The notes under the pieces were generated by a model. That model was not told where the DNA came from, ran no database searches, and saw only the letters and a program-made list of their open reading frames with translations. Positions 53,295 through 64,000 of a stretch of 64,000 bases of DNA are shown one piece after another (the stretch's first letter is position 1; each line of letters starts with the position of its first letter). Both the position numbers and the translations under genes were made by a program. Origin of the DNA: Gambelia wislizenii (lineage: Eukaryota > Chordata > Lepidosauria > Squamata > Crotaphytidae); contig JAUMIR010000004.1 of NCBI GenBank assembly GCA_030847615.1, positions 224,687,501-224,751,500 on the forward strand, in the 5' to 3' direction.

Positions 53295-54962
53295 AAATAG
53301 AGGACTGTGCCATGTAAAACAGAATACAGGGCCACCCTGCTGAAAGCTCACACACTGCATCTGTCCTGTTTAATTGTTATTGTCTAGAAGGCTGAAATGC
53401 TAGTGAACAAAGGGTGGAGATTTTTAAAATCATCTAACAGCAGAAATGACCCTCTTGTTTTGCTTTGTTCTTTGCATTTCCTAAAAGATTGATTGTTTTC
53501 ATTTACATGTGCCAGCACAGGCCTGGGATAGCATGATGATGAAAATATTGTTTTTTCTAACTTTTTCATCCATTAGTTTGCTGTCCATAACATGACATAT
53601 TTTTTTAACACTCCAAGATTCTTTTGAATGTCACACTTATGTAGTGTAAAATATGCCCCCTTGGGGCATATATGACTTTCTCAAATTCAGAAATTCCTGG
53701 CCAGACTGTTAGGTCCAAAGCAAAGTTAGTTTATAAATTACAAGCCCATTTTTTAAAAAAAGTTCTCAATTCCACTAATCCACTCAAGAGTAAAAGATTA
53801 AAGTAATGAGCTTCTGAGCATGTGCCAACTGCTCAGAACATCTTCAATCAGTGAAGATCATCCAGATGCAGTATCAGAAGATAAACCCAAAATAATCCCC
53901 ATGTACATTATAAGCAAGAGGAAGAATTTCCACTGGTTTAAGGCATGACATGTCTCCCCAAGCTAAAGTGTCAGATATATTCCAAATGGTCTTTGGAATA
54001 AGAACCTCATAGTTCCACATATCTGTACTAGAGGATATGTCCAGATCTAGAATTGTTCCCACATGACACTCTGTGGATTAAACATTCAACATACTCTCTA
54101 ACATTCTTGGAATGCCTTTATCTGAATTTGCCCCCCCCCCAACATGTTTTACAAAGGATCTCCCAGGCCTATGTAATGATTTAATTATCTGGAAATAACA
54201 GTTTTTGTACTAATTACTGAATTGTACTGTACACCCTTATCTGCAATTAACTTTGCAATTCTTGACTAATAGAATACATGTTGTCATAATAACTAGAGTT
54301 TGCTTTCATTTATTTGCATATGCCTAAGCTGTGAAATATATAATTATAATAGGTAGGGGATCATCAGGTTGAGCCCTGTTTGTATGATTAACATTAACTG
54401 AACAACATAGTAATTTAGCATTATAAAACATTATACGTACAGGAATAATTACTAGAAAACAGACATAGGTTTGCTAAATAAAAAGAGATTTTGCTGCTCT
54501 ATAGCCATTAACAGATACAGGCCCAGTTATTCTATGCTTCTTGATTGCAAGCAGTTAGTCTGCATGGTACATGATAGCCAATTCATGCTTTACTTTTCCG
54601 CTCAGTTATAGAAAGGACAAATCAAAGGTTTTATAGAGAAATACGCAACCTCATTTTTCAAGTTCCCAGGAGTCCATTACACACTTAACAATTTCTTAAA
54701 TGTCCCTCATGCCCTCTAGGGGCATAGAGAAGCAATTTAGACCCCCTTCTGGGCTGTTTGTGTGCATTTTTATAACCAGGAAGTAAAACAGAAGTGACAA
54801 TTGAAATACAGTAGTTATGCCCCTGCCCCGCCCCGCCCTGCCCCAGGCTTCCTGTTTTTCTCCCAATAGCACCCAGAATTCCACTCTTTGGTAGAAAGGA
54901 GAGACAGACATTTAAATGCATTTTGTGCCATTAACAATTGACATTGGGGCAGATAAACATCA
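53295..54962. other. Unannotated AT-rich DNA
   Basis: A palindrome 'atatgccccc.tggggcatat' lies near 53649-53671. The stretch 54160-54360, with several TAATTA-type words, could be conserved non-coding DNA. No gene is recognised. Confidence 0.4.
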
Positions 54963-55330
54963 CATACTCTCCAACTGTCTCAGTTTAACCAGGACCATTC
55001 AGATTAATCCTTTGTCATCCAACTTTTTCAGCTGCTTTTAAAATGCTCCAGTTTCTCTCCCTTCCTCCCACTTACCCCTTTTGTCCTCAGGTTGCTTCAG
55101 TTGCTGCAAACTGAGTTCAAAGAGCAAAAGTAATTTGCACTCAGTTAACTCAGCGGGGGCAGGGGGAAGAGGAGCGGCAGAATCTTGCCCTTCCCAGTAG
55201 ACTCAGGCAAAAGCAAACTGCTGCAGCTTCTCCAAGCTTGTGTGTTCTTATGTTTTGCCATCTTGACTACATTCTGATGTAGTTTGGCCATATGTGTCCC
55301 AGCCTTCATTTGTGAAATATGGGAGGGTAT
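54963..55330. mobile_element. Miniature transposon, family D copy 1
   Basis: It starts catactctccaactgtc and ends gggagggtatg (inverted catacyctccc). Its body (ttcagctgcttttaaaatg, tgctgcaaactgag, gaagaggagcggcagaatctt, ggccatatgtgtccc) is repeated in the same order at 55724-56672, where it is interrupted. Confidence 0.7.
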
Positions 55331-55723
55331 GTCATAATGACAACTTAAGTCCATTGTTTTCAGTTTACCAAGGCTGCCATTTTGTCCATACACCTCAAAA
55401 TAAGGCCCACTCACCAAAGTATGGCTTTCTGTTAAGAATGTGATGAATAATATTTTTTTGCTTGAAACCTTGGTATTTTTTAACATGTAACATATGCATT
55501 AGCTTGCTGATCTACCAAAAGTGTGTGCAGACTGTAAACAACATGGTAGGATGAGGAAGAACCAAAGAGAGATTTTTTAACATATACATTAAACTACATA
55601 TTTTTATGAACTGCTCTTCCAGAACATATGCATTCACAACTGTGAATCCTTTACTTATCTGTTTTTATTTGATTTACATCCCACCTTTCTACCAGCTTAT
55701 AACATGATTAAAGCTAATAGAAC
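55331..55723. other. Unannotated AT-rich DNA
   Basis: I see no gene or recognisable repeat. Confidence 0.4.
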
Positions 55724-56672
55724 ATACCCTTCAACTGTCCCAATTTGGCAAGGACAGTCCTGATTAATCCTCTCTCATCCCAATTTTTCAGCTGCTGTTA
55801 AAATGTCCTAGTTTCTCTCTCCTCCTCCCACATTTCCCCTTTGTCCTCAGCTGATCTCAGCTGCTGCAAACTGAGTGCAGAGTGCAAAAATAGTTTGCAC
55901 TCAATAATAATTAATAAATAATAATAATAAAATTTTATTTCTATCCCGCCCCTCTGCAACGCAATCGGGGCGGCTTACAATATAAAATTCCATAGACACA
56001 GTACCCTAGCCCACCCACCCCTTAAAATAATATTTAATTATAAAAGATTAAAAACATACAGTAATTAAAATATATAAATTAGAAAGAAAAAAATTAAAAC
56101 ATACAATAGTTAAAAAAATCTAATTGCAGCTCAGAAGGACAGCCGAGTCTTGGGCCGGGATAATTATTCAGGAAAGGCCTGCCGGAAAAGATCCGTCTTG
56201 ACAGCTTTTTTAAAGCTGTCTAAGGTGTTAATAAGACGGATCTCGTCCGGCAGGCCATTCCATAATCTGGGAGCAGCAGCGGAGAAGGCCCTCTGGGACG
56301 TCACCGACAGCCTTGTTTTCATAGGCTGTAACAGATTCCTCCCAGAGGACCGAAGTGCGCAGGAAGGGTCGTATGGAAGGAGGCGGTCCCGGAGATAAGT
56401 TGGACCCAAGCCATGTAGGGCTTTAAAGGTCATAACCAACACCTTGTACTGTGCCCGGAAACTAATAGGCAGCCAGTGGAGAGCTTTTAGCACAGGTGTT
56501 ATATGCTCTCTTCTGGAAACACCAGAAATCAACCTGGCACAGGGGAAGTATCTTGTTCTGGCAAAAGTGCTGCTATCTCTGCCAGCTTGTCTGTCATTCC
56601 TCATCTTCCACTCTGATGCTACTTGGCCACATCTGTCCCAGTTTTCATCTATGAAAGGTTGGAGGGTAAGTT
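55724..56672. mobile_element. Miniature transposon, family D copy 2, interrupted by an L2 fragment
   Basis: The left part 55724-55903 and right part 56541-56672 align to one continuous stretch in copy 1. The break falls just after 'tttgcactca'. The L2 fragment fills the gap. Confidence 0.7.
55904..56540 (-). pseudogene. L2-like LINE fragment, C-terminus and 3' tail
   Basis: On the minus strand a frame covers VSRREHITPVLKALHWLPI, then TFKALHGLGPTYLRD, then the AFSAAAPRLWNGLPDEIR segment to FRQAFPE, the conserved C-terminal end of L2-clade reverse transcriptase polyproteins. The stop is natural. It then runs through ~245 bp of 3' UTR to the CCCGCCCCTCTGC word and a TAA repeat. The first ~25 codons of the open frame belong to the flanking miniature element. 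No RT core is present. Confidence 0.85.
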
Positions 56673-57642
56673 AGTGTTAAAAACAGATAAAAATGGATAT
56701 AAATACAAAGAGGGGGGGGAATTAGTCATAATGCTAAAACAAACTCCAGTGTTAAAGCACCCTTGTGTTTTTGTTTTTAAAATAGCAGCACATTAGGAAA
56801 AGCCACAGCACTATTTTGTTAAAAGCTCCTTTGTCTACCATCAATCAGTTGCCAAAGGTCTGCCTGAATAAAAAGTTATTTGCCTGCTGGCAGTAGGACA
56901 ACTTGTAAAAATATTTTTAATAAAGACAGAGAGAAGGCTTGTTCCCAATTTACCAAGAGATTATTCTGCACCCACCATTACAGCACCAAGTACGATTAGT
57001 TACAATGATACATCAGGGGTATTTCTATAGGCATTAACATTTTTATTCCCTTGGAAAATTAGGATGTAGGCTTAAAATTCCCTTAATGGCTCGGCCAGCT
57101 CCATAAATGATATTAATGTGTCTTTTGGACCTTGTGCTACACCGCAATAAATCTGTTGGATTTATCCTCCTCAGACTCATTTGGCTAATTTAACTAATTA
57201 AATACCCATGGACTGGGCCCAAAAATAACTGCAAAAGTCTGCAGATAGCCAGCTATGCCCTCCCTTTGCTCCTCCTCTGCAGTTGGATTTTATCAGTCTG
57301 TTTTTGTGGCCCTTTCCTAAGCTAAGAGCATGTTTTCTCTGTGCATATTTATATATGTCTTCCTACTGGTGCATATTGATGCATATATATATAATTAACA
57401 GTAGTGGAGATCAAAACAAGGACATCCCTTATTAAGAGTGAATGATTGTCCTCCTGGCATGACAGCATAGAATATAATAGATATCCCTTTTTCCAGAACT
57501 TTCTAACTTCTTAGTATTCCACAGAATAATCAACAGGGTCATTCACAAGAAGTTGTTTCAGAGCCTGGAAGAAATTCGTTAGAAAGGATAATTTCCATGT
57601 AATTAAATCCTTTTTCTAATTATGATAGTATAGCTGTATTAT
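56673..57642. other. Unannotated DNA with a possible conserved non-coding segment
   Basis: 57060-57310 is free of recognisable repeats and contains clustered homeobox-type AT words (ggctaatttaactaattaaat). This is a weak hint only. Confidence 0.35.
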
Positions 57643-57984
57643 GGGAGCCAGTGTGGTATAGTGGTTTGAGTGTTGGACTACAACTCTGCAGACCAGGGTT
57701 CGAATCGCTGTTCAGCCATGAAAACCCACTGGGTGACGTTGTGCAAGTCACACACTCTCAGTCTCAGAGCCTTAGGGAAGCCTAAGAGCTCTCTAGCTGA
57801 GATTGCTAAATGTGCCCCTCCCTAAACTGCAAATCCCAGGATTCCACAGGAGTCAGCCTTAGCAGTTAAAGTGGAATAATAGTGCTATAACAGTGTAGTG
57901 CAATAAGGCCCTCAAAAAACCCTGTAATAGGTTCTCCTTAGGGTTGCCATAAATCAGAAACGACTTGATGGCACACAACAACTG
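57643..57984 (+). repeat. tRNA-derived SINE interrupted by half a palindromic element
   Basis: The head gggagccagtgtggtatagtgg and an excellent B-box region (agggttcgaatcg) lead to 'ctcagtctcagagcc'. After the inserted piece (about 57769-57915) the tail resumes 'aaaccctgtaataggttctcc' and ends 'cacacaacaactg'. Confidence 0.85.
57769..57915. mobile_element. Family P miniature element, partial, nested in a SINE
   Basis: 'cctccctaaactgcaaatcccaggattccacagg', then 'gttaaagtggaataatagtgctataacagtgtagtg', matches the right half of 22337-22552. The left half is missing. Confidence 0.7.
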
Positions 57985-58045
57985 TATTGCATTATAAGTG
58001 TAATTTAGCAAGGGCTGAATTAATTTCTTTTGTAGTGTAATGTAA

Positions 58046-58418
58046 TAATAAATAATAATAAAATTATTTTTATCCTGCCCCTCTGTTAAAACAATCGGGG
58101 TGGCTTACAAAAATTAAAATACCAATACAGTTTAAAAGAGCCAGGATCCCCTGAGGCTGGGAACTAATCAGGAAAGGCCTGCCGAAAGACATCCGTCTTT
58201 AGTGCTTTTTTAAAGCCACTCAGGCTTGTTATCTGACGGATCTCATTCAGAGGCCACTCCACAATTTGGGGGCGATTACCGAAAAGGCCCTCTGGGAGGT
58301 TGCAGACCGCCTAGATTTTTGTGGCTGAAGCAAATTCCTCCCAGAGGATCGGAGTGCACGGGGAGGATTGTATGGGAGGAGGCGGTTCCGAAGATAAGTT
58401 GGACCCAAGCCATGTAAT
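58046..58418 (-). pseudogene. L2-like LINE 3' fragment, second copy
   Basis: It matches 55912-56412 with small deletions: a TAA-repeat tail, the cctgcccctctg word, 'atcaggaaaggcctgccgaaag' and 'gataagttggacccaagccatgta'. The frame is broken. Confidence 0.85.
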
Positions 58419-58493
58419 ATAACTGTTAATATAAAATGTAATATAACTGTTATTTTGTTGTAGGTGTGGAGTTGACTAAACAGTGGAGAAATA

Positions 58494-58749
58494 CAGTAGG
58501 ACCCCCGTATCTACTGATTCAATTATCCACTGATTCAAATACCCATGGGACATAAAACAGCACACCTACCATAGAGTCTTCTTAGAAAATGTGTCCTCTC
58601 TAGCCATTTTCTAGGTCCTCCATGGCAACTCTGTGGTATTTAAAAGCAGAAGTCCCATTATTTTCAATGGCTTTCACTATTATCCAGTTTTAAGTATCCA
58701 ACCCCCCCCCCCGCCCAACCAATCCCCAATGGATATGGGGGTCCTACTA
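58494..58749 (-). mobile_element. Mariner/Tigger-like miniature transposon, family T2 copy 3
   Basis: The ends cagtaggacccccgtatc and, inverted, tagtaggacccccatatc lie between TA dinucleotides. The body matches 20359-20595. A C-run lies near 58704-58713. Confidence 0.78.
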
Positions 58750-59770
58750 TATCACATAATTCAAGTGTTGTCTTGTAAGTATTGAGGTGCTGGTGAGGTG
58801 AACAGGAAGATAGTGTGGTTTGTTACATTTGGATTGTTTAAAGTAATAGCTGTAGCTTTTTTAAGAGATTGCAAAACAAAGTTTCTTTTAAAATTGTGGC
58901 TGTAAGTCTAACTGTAAGCCTTTCCCCACCCTTAGAATTATATCTAATTCCTTTTTTAAGAGATACCTTTCCAAGATCTGGTTGCATTTAGATTTGATTT
59001 TTGCCATTTGTGTTTCTTTAAGCATAAGGCCTGCAATCCTCTGTACACTTACATAGAGTGGATATCACTGAACACAGCAGGACTCCAGCTCAATGCCTCA
59101 ATTTTCTTGTGCAAGATCAAAACCCAGGAGTGGATGTCTGTGCACAAACAAGCCCTGTCCTCTGCGTTTGGCTGCTTTACAGATCTTCAACCATTTAGTC
59201 AAAGGCCTGAAAAGTGTTTGGTAAGCATGTTCAGCAAAGCACGCTTACAAAGCCCCTGCAAGTGGAAATGGGTGTTATCAGCCACCATGAGGTTGTGTTG
59301 CAGAAATCATGGAACAGCAGACCCATGGATTGGAAAGTGAGTTTTATTACACCGGTGGGCCTGACTGGAATATCTTCCAAAGAGTCAGAACCAAGAGCTA
59401 TGATTACAGAATACTTTTATACATTAATTTCGGTATGCAAAAAACAATTCCCTCCTCCTTCTCTTTGGTGTCAGCAGTTTCCCTTGAGACAATTTGTTGA
59501 TAGTTCAAGGCAAGATAACTTAGGAACATTTAGGTACAGTTCGACCGTTATTAGAGAAAGAATTTGTTTACATCAGCATATCATATGTTTCTGGAACATA
59601 GGGTTGATTAGTAAAGAACATTGACTAGGCCTGAGAGTTAAAGGAAAAAGACTTTGCATAGTCCCAGAGTCTTATGGGCTATCTAGTCTGACCCCAAATA
59701 GTGATTGTAAGATTACAGCATTCAGCAAATAGACATTAGAGTCGAAATGGCTACTACAGTTGCAGTCAGA
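58750..59770. other. Unannotated DNA, part possibly LTR-derived
   Basis: The stretch 59330-59700 has the texture of a minus-strand LTR (gttttattacaccgg; the minus strand carries AATAAAAC), but I found no TG...CA pair with a duplication. Frames of 110-136 codons show no domain. Confidence 0.35.
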
Positions 59771-60099
59771 GGAGATTTTCTGACGCGATTTTCAGCAGGA
59801 TATATTCCAAAACAGCTCCGTTGCTGTTGCGCGGCAGGGGAGCAGTTTCAGACAACGACGTCCCTCTGCCGAACCCCTCCGTGTCACTTCCGTGACAGAA
59901 TGGAGGAAACCACATTGTATTTCACTCACAGGCAACAACCGTGAATTAAATATGACGCGGTTTCCTCCATTCTGTCACGGAAGTGACACGGAGGGGTTCG
60001 GCAGAGGGACAACATCGTCCAAAACTGCTCCCCTGCTGCGCGGCAGCAACGGAGCTGTTTTGGAATATATCCTGCCGAAAATCACGTCTGAAAATCTCC
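59771..60099. mobile_element. Long CpG-rich palindrome, 149-bp arms
   Basis: The left arm 59771-59919 and right arm 59951-60099 are inverted copies at roughly 90% identity, separated by a 31-bp spacer. The arms contain many CpGs (acgcgatt, ttgcgcggcagg, aacccctccgtgtcacttccgtgac). The sharpest match is the 'cctccgtgtcacttccgtgacagaatgg' segment. It is probably a fold-back miniature transposon. No target duplication was identified. Confidence 0.8.
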
Positions 60100-61242
60100 T
60101 TAGACACATTTACCTGACAGAATGCTCTATTGAATACAAGGGGATTTACTTCAGAGACAACATGATTGTGAATTACATGGCTGTGAGGACAGTTGCAGTG
60201 CCCCTGTGTCCTTTGATCTATTTTTGACTCCTAGCATGCCCAGAGGGAATATGTATTTTATATGTAAAATATTGCATATTTTATTTGAGAAAGGAAAGGG
60301 GAATCAACATAAAAAGCCATGGAGAGACAGAAATAATGGAAACTATTCTCTTTGCCTTATTAAAAATCATTTATCACTGCACTCTGTTTTTTTAAAAATG
60401 ATATTTATTAAAACTGGGGGACAGGGGAGAGTATACAGTAGAAAATTCTATATAGTTTTAGATTGTAAAATGGACCCAATAGCTCAAAAAGAGGCTAATA
60501 AACATTTTTATTACATTCTAAATGAAAACAGGAGAGAGAAAGAAAGGGGGGGTTGGGAATGAACAACAATTTAGCTTGAACTAGTAAAAAAGGTATAATT
60601 CAATATACCTAAAATGAAAGTGTTGTTTGCCAGTGTGGAATTAACGTTGTGAAGTCAAGTTGTTCAATTATGCCTGGGGTGGATGAGTCCTTCCAAATAT
60701 TGTTGGTTTGTAGATATCATCATTCCTTATGACTAGCTATGCTTGCTATGATGGGAACTGCAATCCAACATCTGGAGAGTTACAATCTTTACATGCCTGT
60801 TTTACATGCTCTCATGCCCTAGGCAGGCTGATGCGAGGGCAACAAAAAAGAGAGGGGGGTGAGGATACACACAAACTCTTCCCCAATGTCTGCATTCCTG
60901 CCTGCTTGTTCCGTCAACCCAAATCAAATTTTATTTGCATCAAGCAAATAGCCATTGCACCTTTAGCAAGTGCATCAAATGCTATAAACATGACCATCAT
61001 AGAATACTAATTTCATCAGAGTATTGCTACTAAACAATCATATATCAAAATTATATCTCTGATACTAAAAACAGGAAGCCTTGGTAAGTACATAAAATCA
61101 CTGAATTAATTTAGAAATGGACTTGTGCTATTTAACGCTCGTGATTTGACTGTAGCTCATATTTTAATAGCAATTGCCAACTTTTTTGCTATTTTTAGTG
61201 TAACCACAAAATCATGGTCCCCAAAGAGAACATTTACATAAT
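60100..61242. other. Unannotated DNA with a family H element
   Basis: 60685-60790 ('gagtccttccaaatattgttgg' to 'tgatgggaactgcaatccaacatctggag') is a diverged palindromic hAT-type element like 25711-25840. The rest shows nothing. Confidence 0.45.
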
Positions 61243-61450
61243 AATCTAGGGTTTCTCAACCAGGGTTCCTTGAAACCCTAGGGTTCCATGACAGAATGCT
61301 AGAGGTTCTATGAGTGATCATGATTGACGGGGGGGGGGGATAAATGTGTGTTTTTTAAAAAAAAAAAGTTGTAGATAATTTTTATGCAGGTGTCCCCAGA
61401 GACCTGAAAATTATTTCAAGGGTTCTTCCACGGTAAGAAGGCTGAGAAAG
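61243..61450 (-). repeat. hAT-like miniature transposon, copy 2
   Basis: This is the reverse of 2030-2227: 'tttctcaaccagggttccttgaaaccctagggttcc' at one end and 'agacctgaaaattatttcaagggttcttcc...ggctgagaaagac' at the other. It holds a G-run and an A-run in the middle. Confidence 0.55.
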
Positions 61451-61681
61451 ACTTTAATAATCAGTTGAATGCCCTTGGCAGATGGCAATAAAGGACCTAT
61501 GAGCTCTTCATGTGAGTCTCTATACAGGGAACAAAACAGAAAAACATGGGCCACAGTTTCAGTGTTTCTGTACACACACACACAACCAATTCTGAAATGA
61601 AATTCTCCCATATCAGCCTTCAAGTACTGCTGAGGGGAGCACATTTAAACATGCACTTGAGAAGTCTTTCTTTTAATTTTG
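61451..61681. other. Unannotated DNA
   Basis: A short (AC)n run lies near 61573-61583. Nothing else. Confidence 0.4.
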
Positions 61682-61880
61682 TATTTGATATTGGAAGCTA
61701 AGCAGGGTTGGCCCTAGTTAATACTTGGATGGGAGACCATCAACAAACATGAGGTGCTGTAAGCTACATTTCAGAGGAAGGCAATAGCAAACCACCTCCG
61801 GGTATTTCTTGCCTAAGAAAACCCTATGAAATTCATGGGGTCGTCTTAAGTTGACAGGTGGCTTGAAGGACACACACACA
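61682..61880 (+). repeat. 5S-rRNA-derived SINE
   Basis: 'ggaagctaagcagggttggccctagttaatacttggatgggagacc' matches the internal promoter half of 5S rRNA. It is followed by 'gaggtgctgtaagct' and the tail 'cctaagaaaaccctatgaaattcatggggtcg'. The best 5S match in the window, but its first ~40 bases are missing. Confidence 0.85.
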
Positions 61881-62985
61881 CGTACACATTAGGTACTGTA
61901 AAAAGGAGGGTGAAGAATTTTTTTTTTAAAAAAAAAACCTAGATAAACTCTGGCCAAACCAAGGGCTGTGTTTTGTCCTTATATACCCATAATTTTGGCC
62001 TTCAAATACCCAGAAACCATTGTTTCAGTATTTCTGTGGCTTTGCTCATATTTGAACATAGTAACTGCTGAGATGAAAGACCAGTTATGCTTAACCTCAG
62101 ATTAACAGCTTTCATTTATATGAATCTGCCTAAAGGGGAGCAAACCTATTGGGGCTAAATGGAGCTGCAACCAGTAAATGCATTTTCAGCCAAGCCTGTG
62201 TATAAACAGAAGTAATGTCAGTTTCCAAGTGCAACATTTGGAACACAGCTTACTACTGAGAAAATTAATCTAATGAATTTAGACTGAAGAATTTCTAATG
62301 GTTGCCATCAGCCCAGATTTCTGCCCCAAAAAGCAATTGGGCTATGAGCTTAGCTTTAGAAACTTCAAGCACTACAAGATTAAAGTTACACTCCCTAATC
62401 TGAAAAAGCACAGTAAAATTCTAATACTTTTTATCTCTTTTTCTGTCAAACTAGGTGTATCCAGTATAACCCATGCCCAATCACTCTTCCCTTTCTGTAA
62501 TGTTCTCTTTTTCGTCGTAATGTTTCATTTTGATGTCTTAGTCTATTTTATTTCATTACAATTTCTTCTACAGTTTCTCAGAGTTCACCCATTTTTACAA
62601 ATTTTAAAAAGCTAATAAATTGTTTTATATGTTTTTTTCTCAGAATCCTTTCACACACTTCAGCTACACACTGTTGTTTTAGGAAAATAATATTGCATTG
62701 CTTTACATGCGGGTGGTGAGCGGCTGAGGGAGGGAGAGGAGGGAGTGTAGATGCACATTGAGTGGCAGGAGCAGATTGTGACATGAAGAAGGAATTTGCA
62801 TGTGGATGGTGATTGGCTGAGGGAGTGAAATGAGTGAGAGGAGGGAGAGGATAGGTTGAGTATGTTTCCTAAGTGGCCAATCAGCACACTGGAAAAGGAA
62901 ACATACCCAGGCGTTTCATATACATAGATAGATAGTCTTGCTGAATTGATCATATCTCAGTAGATTGGAATACTATCCACAAATT
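61881..62985. other. Unannotated DNA with a diverged duplication and an inverted repeat
   Basis: 'catgcgggtggtgagcggctgaggg' (62707) and 'catgtggatggtgattggctgaggg' (62800) are diverged direct copies about 93 bp apart. An 11-bp perfect inverted repeat gtatgtttcct/aggaaacatac lies at 62860-62870 and 62896-62906. Confidence 0.5.
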
Positions 62986-63216
62986 CAGTGAGCCGTTGGT
63001 ATCTGCTGGGGTTTAGTTCCAGGACCCCCATGGATACCAAAATCCATGGTTGCTCAAGTGTCATTATATACAATGGTGAAGTAAAATGGGGTCCTTTACA
63101 TCAAATGGCAAACAGCAAAGTTTGCTTTTTACAGTTCCCCACCCCACCCCCAATATTTTCAAGCCGTGGTTGGTTGAATCCGTGAATGCAGACCCATGGA
63201 TATGGAGGGCTGGTTG
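62986..63216 (+). mobile_element. Mariner/Tigger-like miniature transposon, family T1 copy 2
   Basis: It runs from cagtgagccgttggtatc to ggatatggagggctggttg, next to TA on the right. 'ggtttagttccaggacccccatgg' and 'attttcaagccgtggttggttgaatcc' match the family member at 46825-47054 in inverse. Overlapping small frames are shadows. Confidence 0.75.
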
Positions 63217-63683
63217 TATTTTAAATGCTTTAACTTGTTCTGTAATGTACCAATCCAGGTGTCGTTTTTGAGGTTTATTCCAATGTTGGGAATATCTGAG
63301 AGATTATTTTCTAATTGTTTTCATTTAAGAGCCAGTGTAATGCAGTGATTAGGGTGCTGTGCTTAACCATACTGATCCAGACTAACATGGCTACATCTTT
63401 GATTTCTACCATAAGATACTCGATGATATGAAGATGCAAAATATTGTTATTGTGGCACAACAGGACACTGTTATGACTTTAGCTTTTGTGGGTCTATTAT
63501 GTATTGGGTGTTTGTCTTCTTTTCCAAAGGTGTTCCTTTTCCCCTTCCTCCTCCCTCCTTTTACCCTCACAACAGTTCCATCAGACATTTTTAGCAAACA
63601 GAAAATGACTGGAGTAGAATCACACAGTGAACACCATGGCTGAGTGGGGATTTCAAATCAGCTTCCCGGTATTCTAGTCCAGG
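63217..63683. other. Unannotated DNA with repeat scraps
   Basis: A SINE head scrap (agagccagtgtaatgcagtg) lies at 63331 and a repeat A-type tail scrap (cagactaacatggctac) at 63377. No gene is recognised. Confidence 0.45.
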
Positions 63684-63822
63684 AGTGGGGATACCATGGC
63701 TCTCCAAATGTTGCTGGACTGCAGCTCCCAGCATTCTTCTTACTTAGCCACACTGGCTTGGTCTGCTGAGACTTAAAGTCCAACAAAATATGGAGGGCCA
63801 TATAATTTGCACCCCACCATGT
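63684..63822. mobile_element. Palindromic hAT-type miniature element, family H copy 2
   Basis: 'ggagtggggataccatggctctccaaatgttgctggactgcagctccc' faces 'agtccaacaaaatatggagggccat...caccccac', a layout like 25711-25840. Confidence 0.65.
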
Positions 63823-64000
63823 AGTCCAGCACTCCAACTCTTACATTGCATTAGATCTCTGACAATGTGTTCTTTACCTAAATGAGTTGCAATCTGAATA
63901 ATTACCTAAGTAGAAGAGCTTTCCTGAGTAAATGAACTTATCTTGTCCTGTGGTTGCCTGGGAATAGAATCTGTCTCTCTTCAGTACTTTTTTCTTCTCG

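Noticed and set aside
57690..57710. Possible tRNA gene (good B-box)
   Set aside because: It belongs to a SINE head. No full cloverleaf, and the body continues into SINE sequence.
59330..59700. Fifth solo LTR
   Set aside because: No TG...CA ends with matching flanks could be found.
59747..60227. Two frames across the palindrome
   Set aside because: They read the two arms of the inverted repeat. No recognisable protein.
61682..61740. Possible 5S rRNA gene
   Set aside because: Only the internal promoter half matches, followed by a SINE tail shared with other copies.

Overview
This window looks like nuclear DNA of a squamate reptile, most likely a lizard. The evidence is the mix of interspersed repeats: CR1 LINEs with the ATTCTATGATTCT-type 3' end, L2-like LINEs with TAA-repeat tails, tRNA-derived SINEs of the kind common in squamates, 5S-rRNA-derived SINEs, and many palindromic miniature DNA transposons. 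I see no host protein-coding exon, rRNA gene, functional tRNA gene or CRISPR array. The window is probably intergenic or intronic. The species cannot be fixed from the sequence alone.

The only intact genes belong to an endogenous gammaretrovirus-like provirus on the minus strand (10427-18602, 8176 bp). Its two 522-bp LTRs differ at only 2 positions and are flanked by a 4-bp duplication (atgc). It has an 18-nt proline-tRNA primer-binding site, a polypurine tract, and open gag, pol and env. Gag ends in an amber codon with pol in the same frame, as in gammaretroviral readthrough. All catalytic residues I checked in protease, RT, RNase H and integrase are present. Env is open to a stop codon formed by the first three bases of the 3' LTR, but it is unusual: there is a long leader before the hydrophobic signal and no polybasic cleavage site or clear fusion peptide. 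The provirus interrupts an older DNA transposon (10378-19064) that has two more copies at 2603-3202 and 38875-39451.

The rest is layered transposon debris. From left to right: a SINE split by a solo LTR that is itself split by a DNA transposon (2440-3590); a second solo LTR (4092-4782); a cluster of rearranged Penelope-like repeats and a SINE (8405-9125); the provirus; a CR1 fragment (20715-21333); Penelope-like remnants with a recognisable GIY-YIG endonuclease stretch and hammerhead-ribozyme-like cores (27946-29670); a CR1 reverse transcriptase relic broken by one stop (31697-33302); a long palindromic element (33645-33966); a LINE C-terminus with a CCHC finger (40012-40505); two further solo LTRs (51710-52244 and 52855-53289); an L2 fragment nested in a miniature transposon (55724-56672); and a CpG-rich 149-bp-arm palindrome (59771-60099).

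The order of insertion can be read from the nesting. SINEs were hit by LTR elements and miniature transposons, miniature transposons were hit by LINEs, and the retrovirus arrived last. Tracts between named elements appear to be ordinary AT-rich non-coding DNA, with a few simple repeats and possible conserved non-coding segments.
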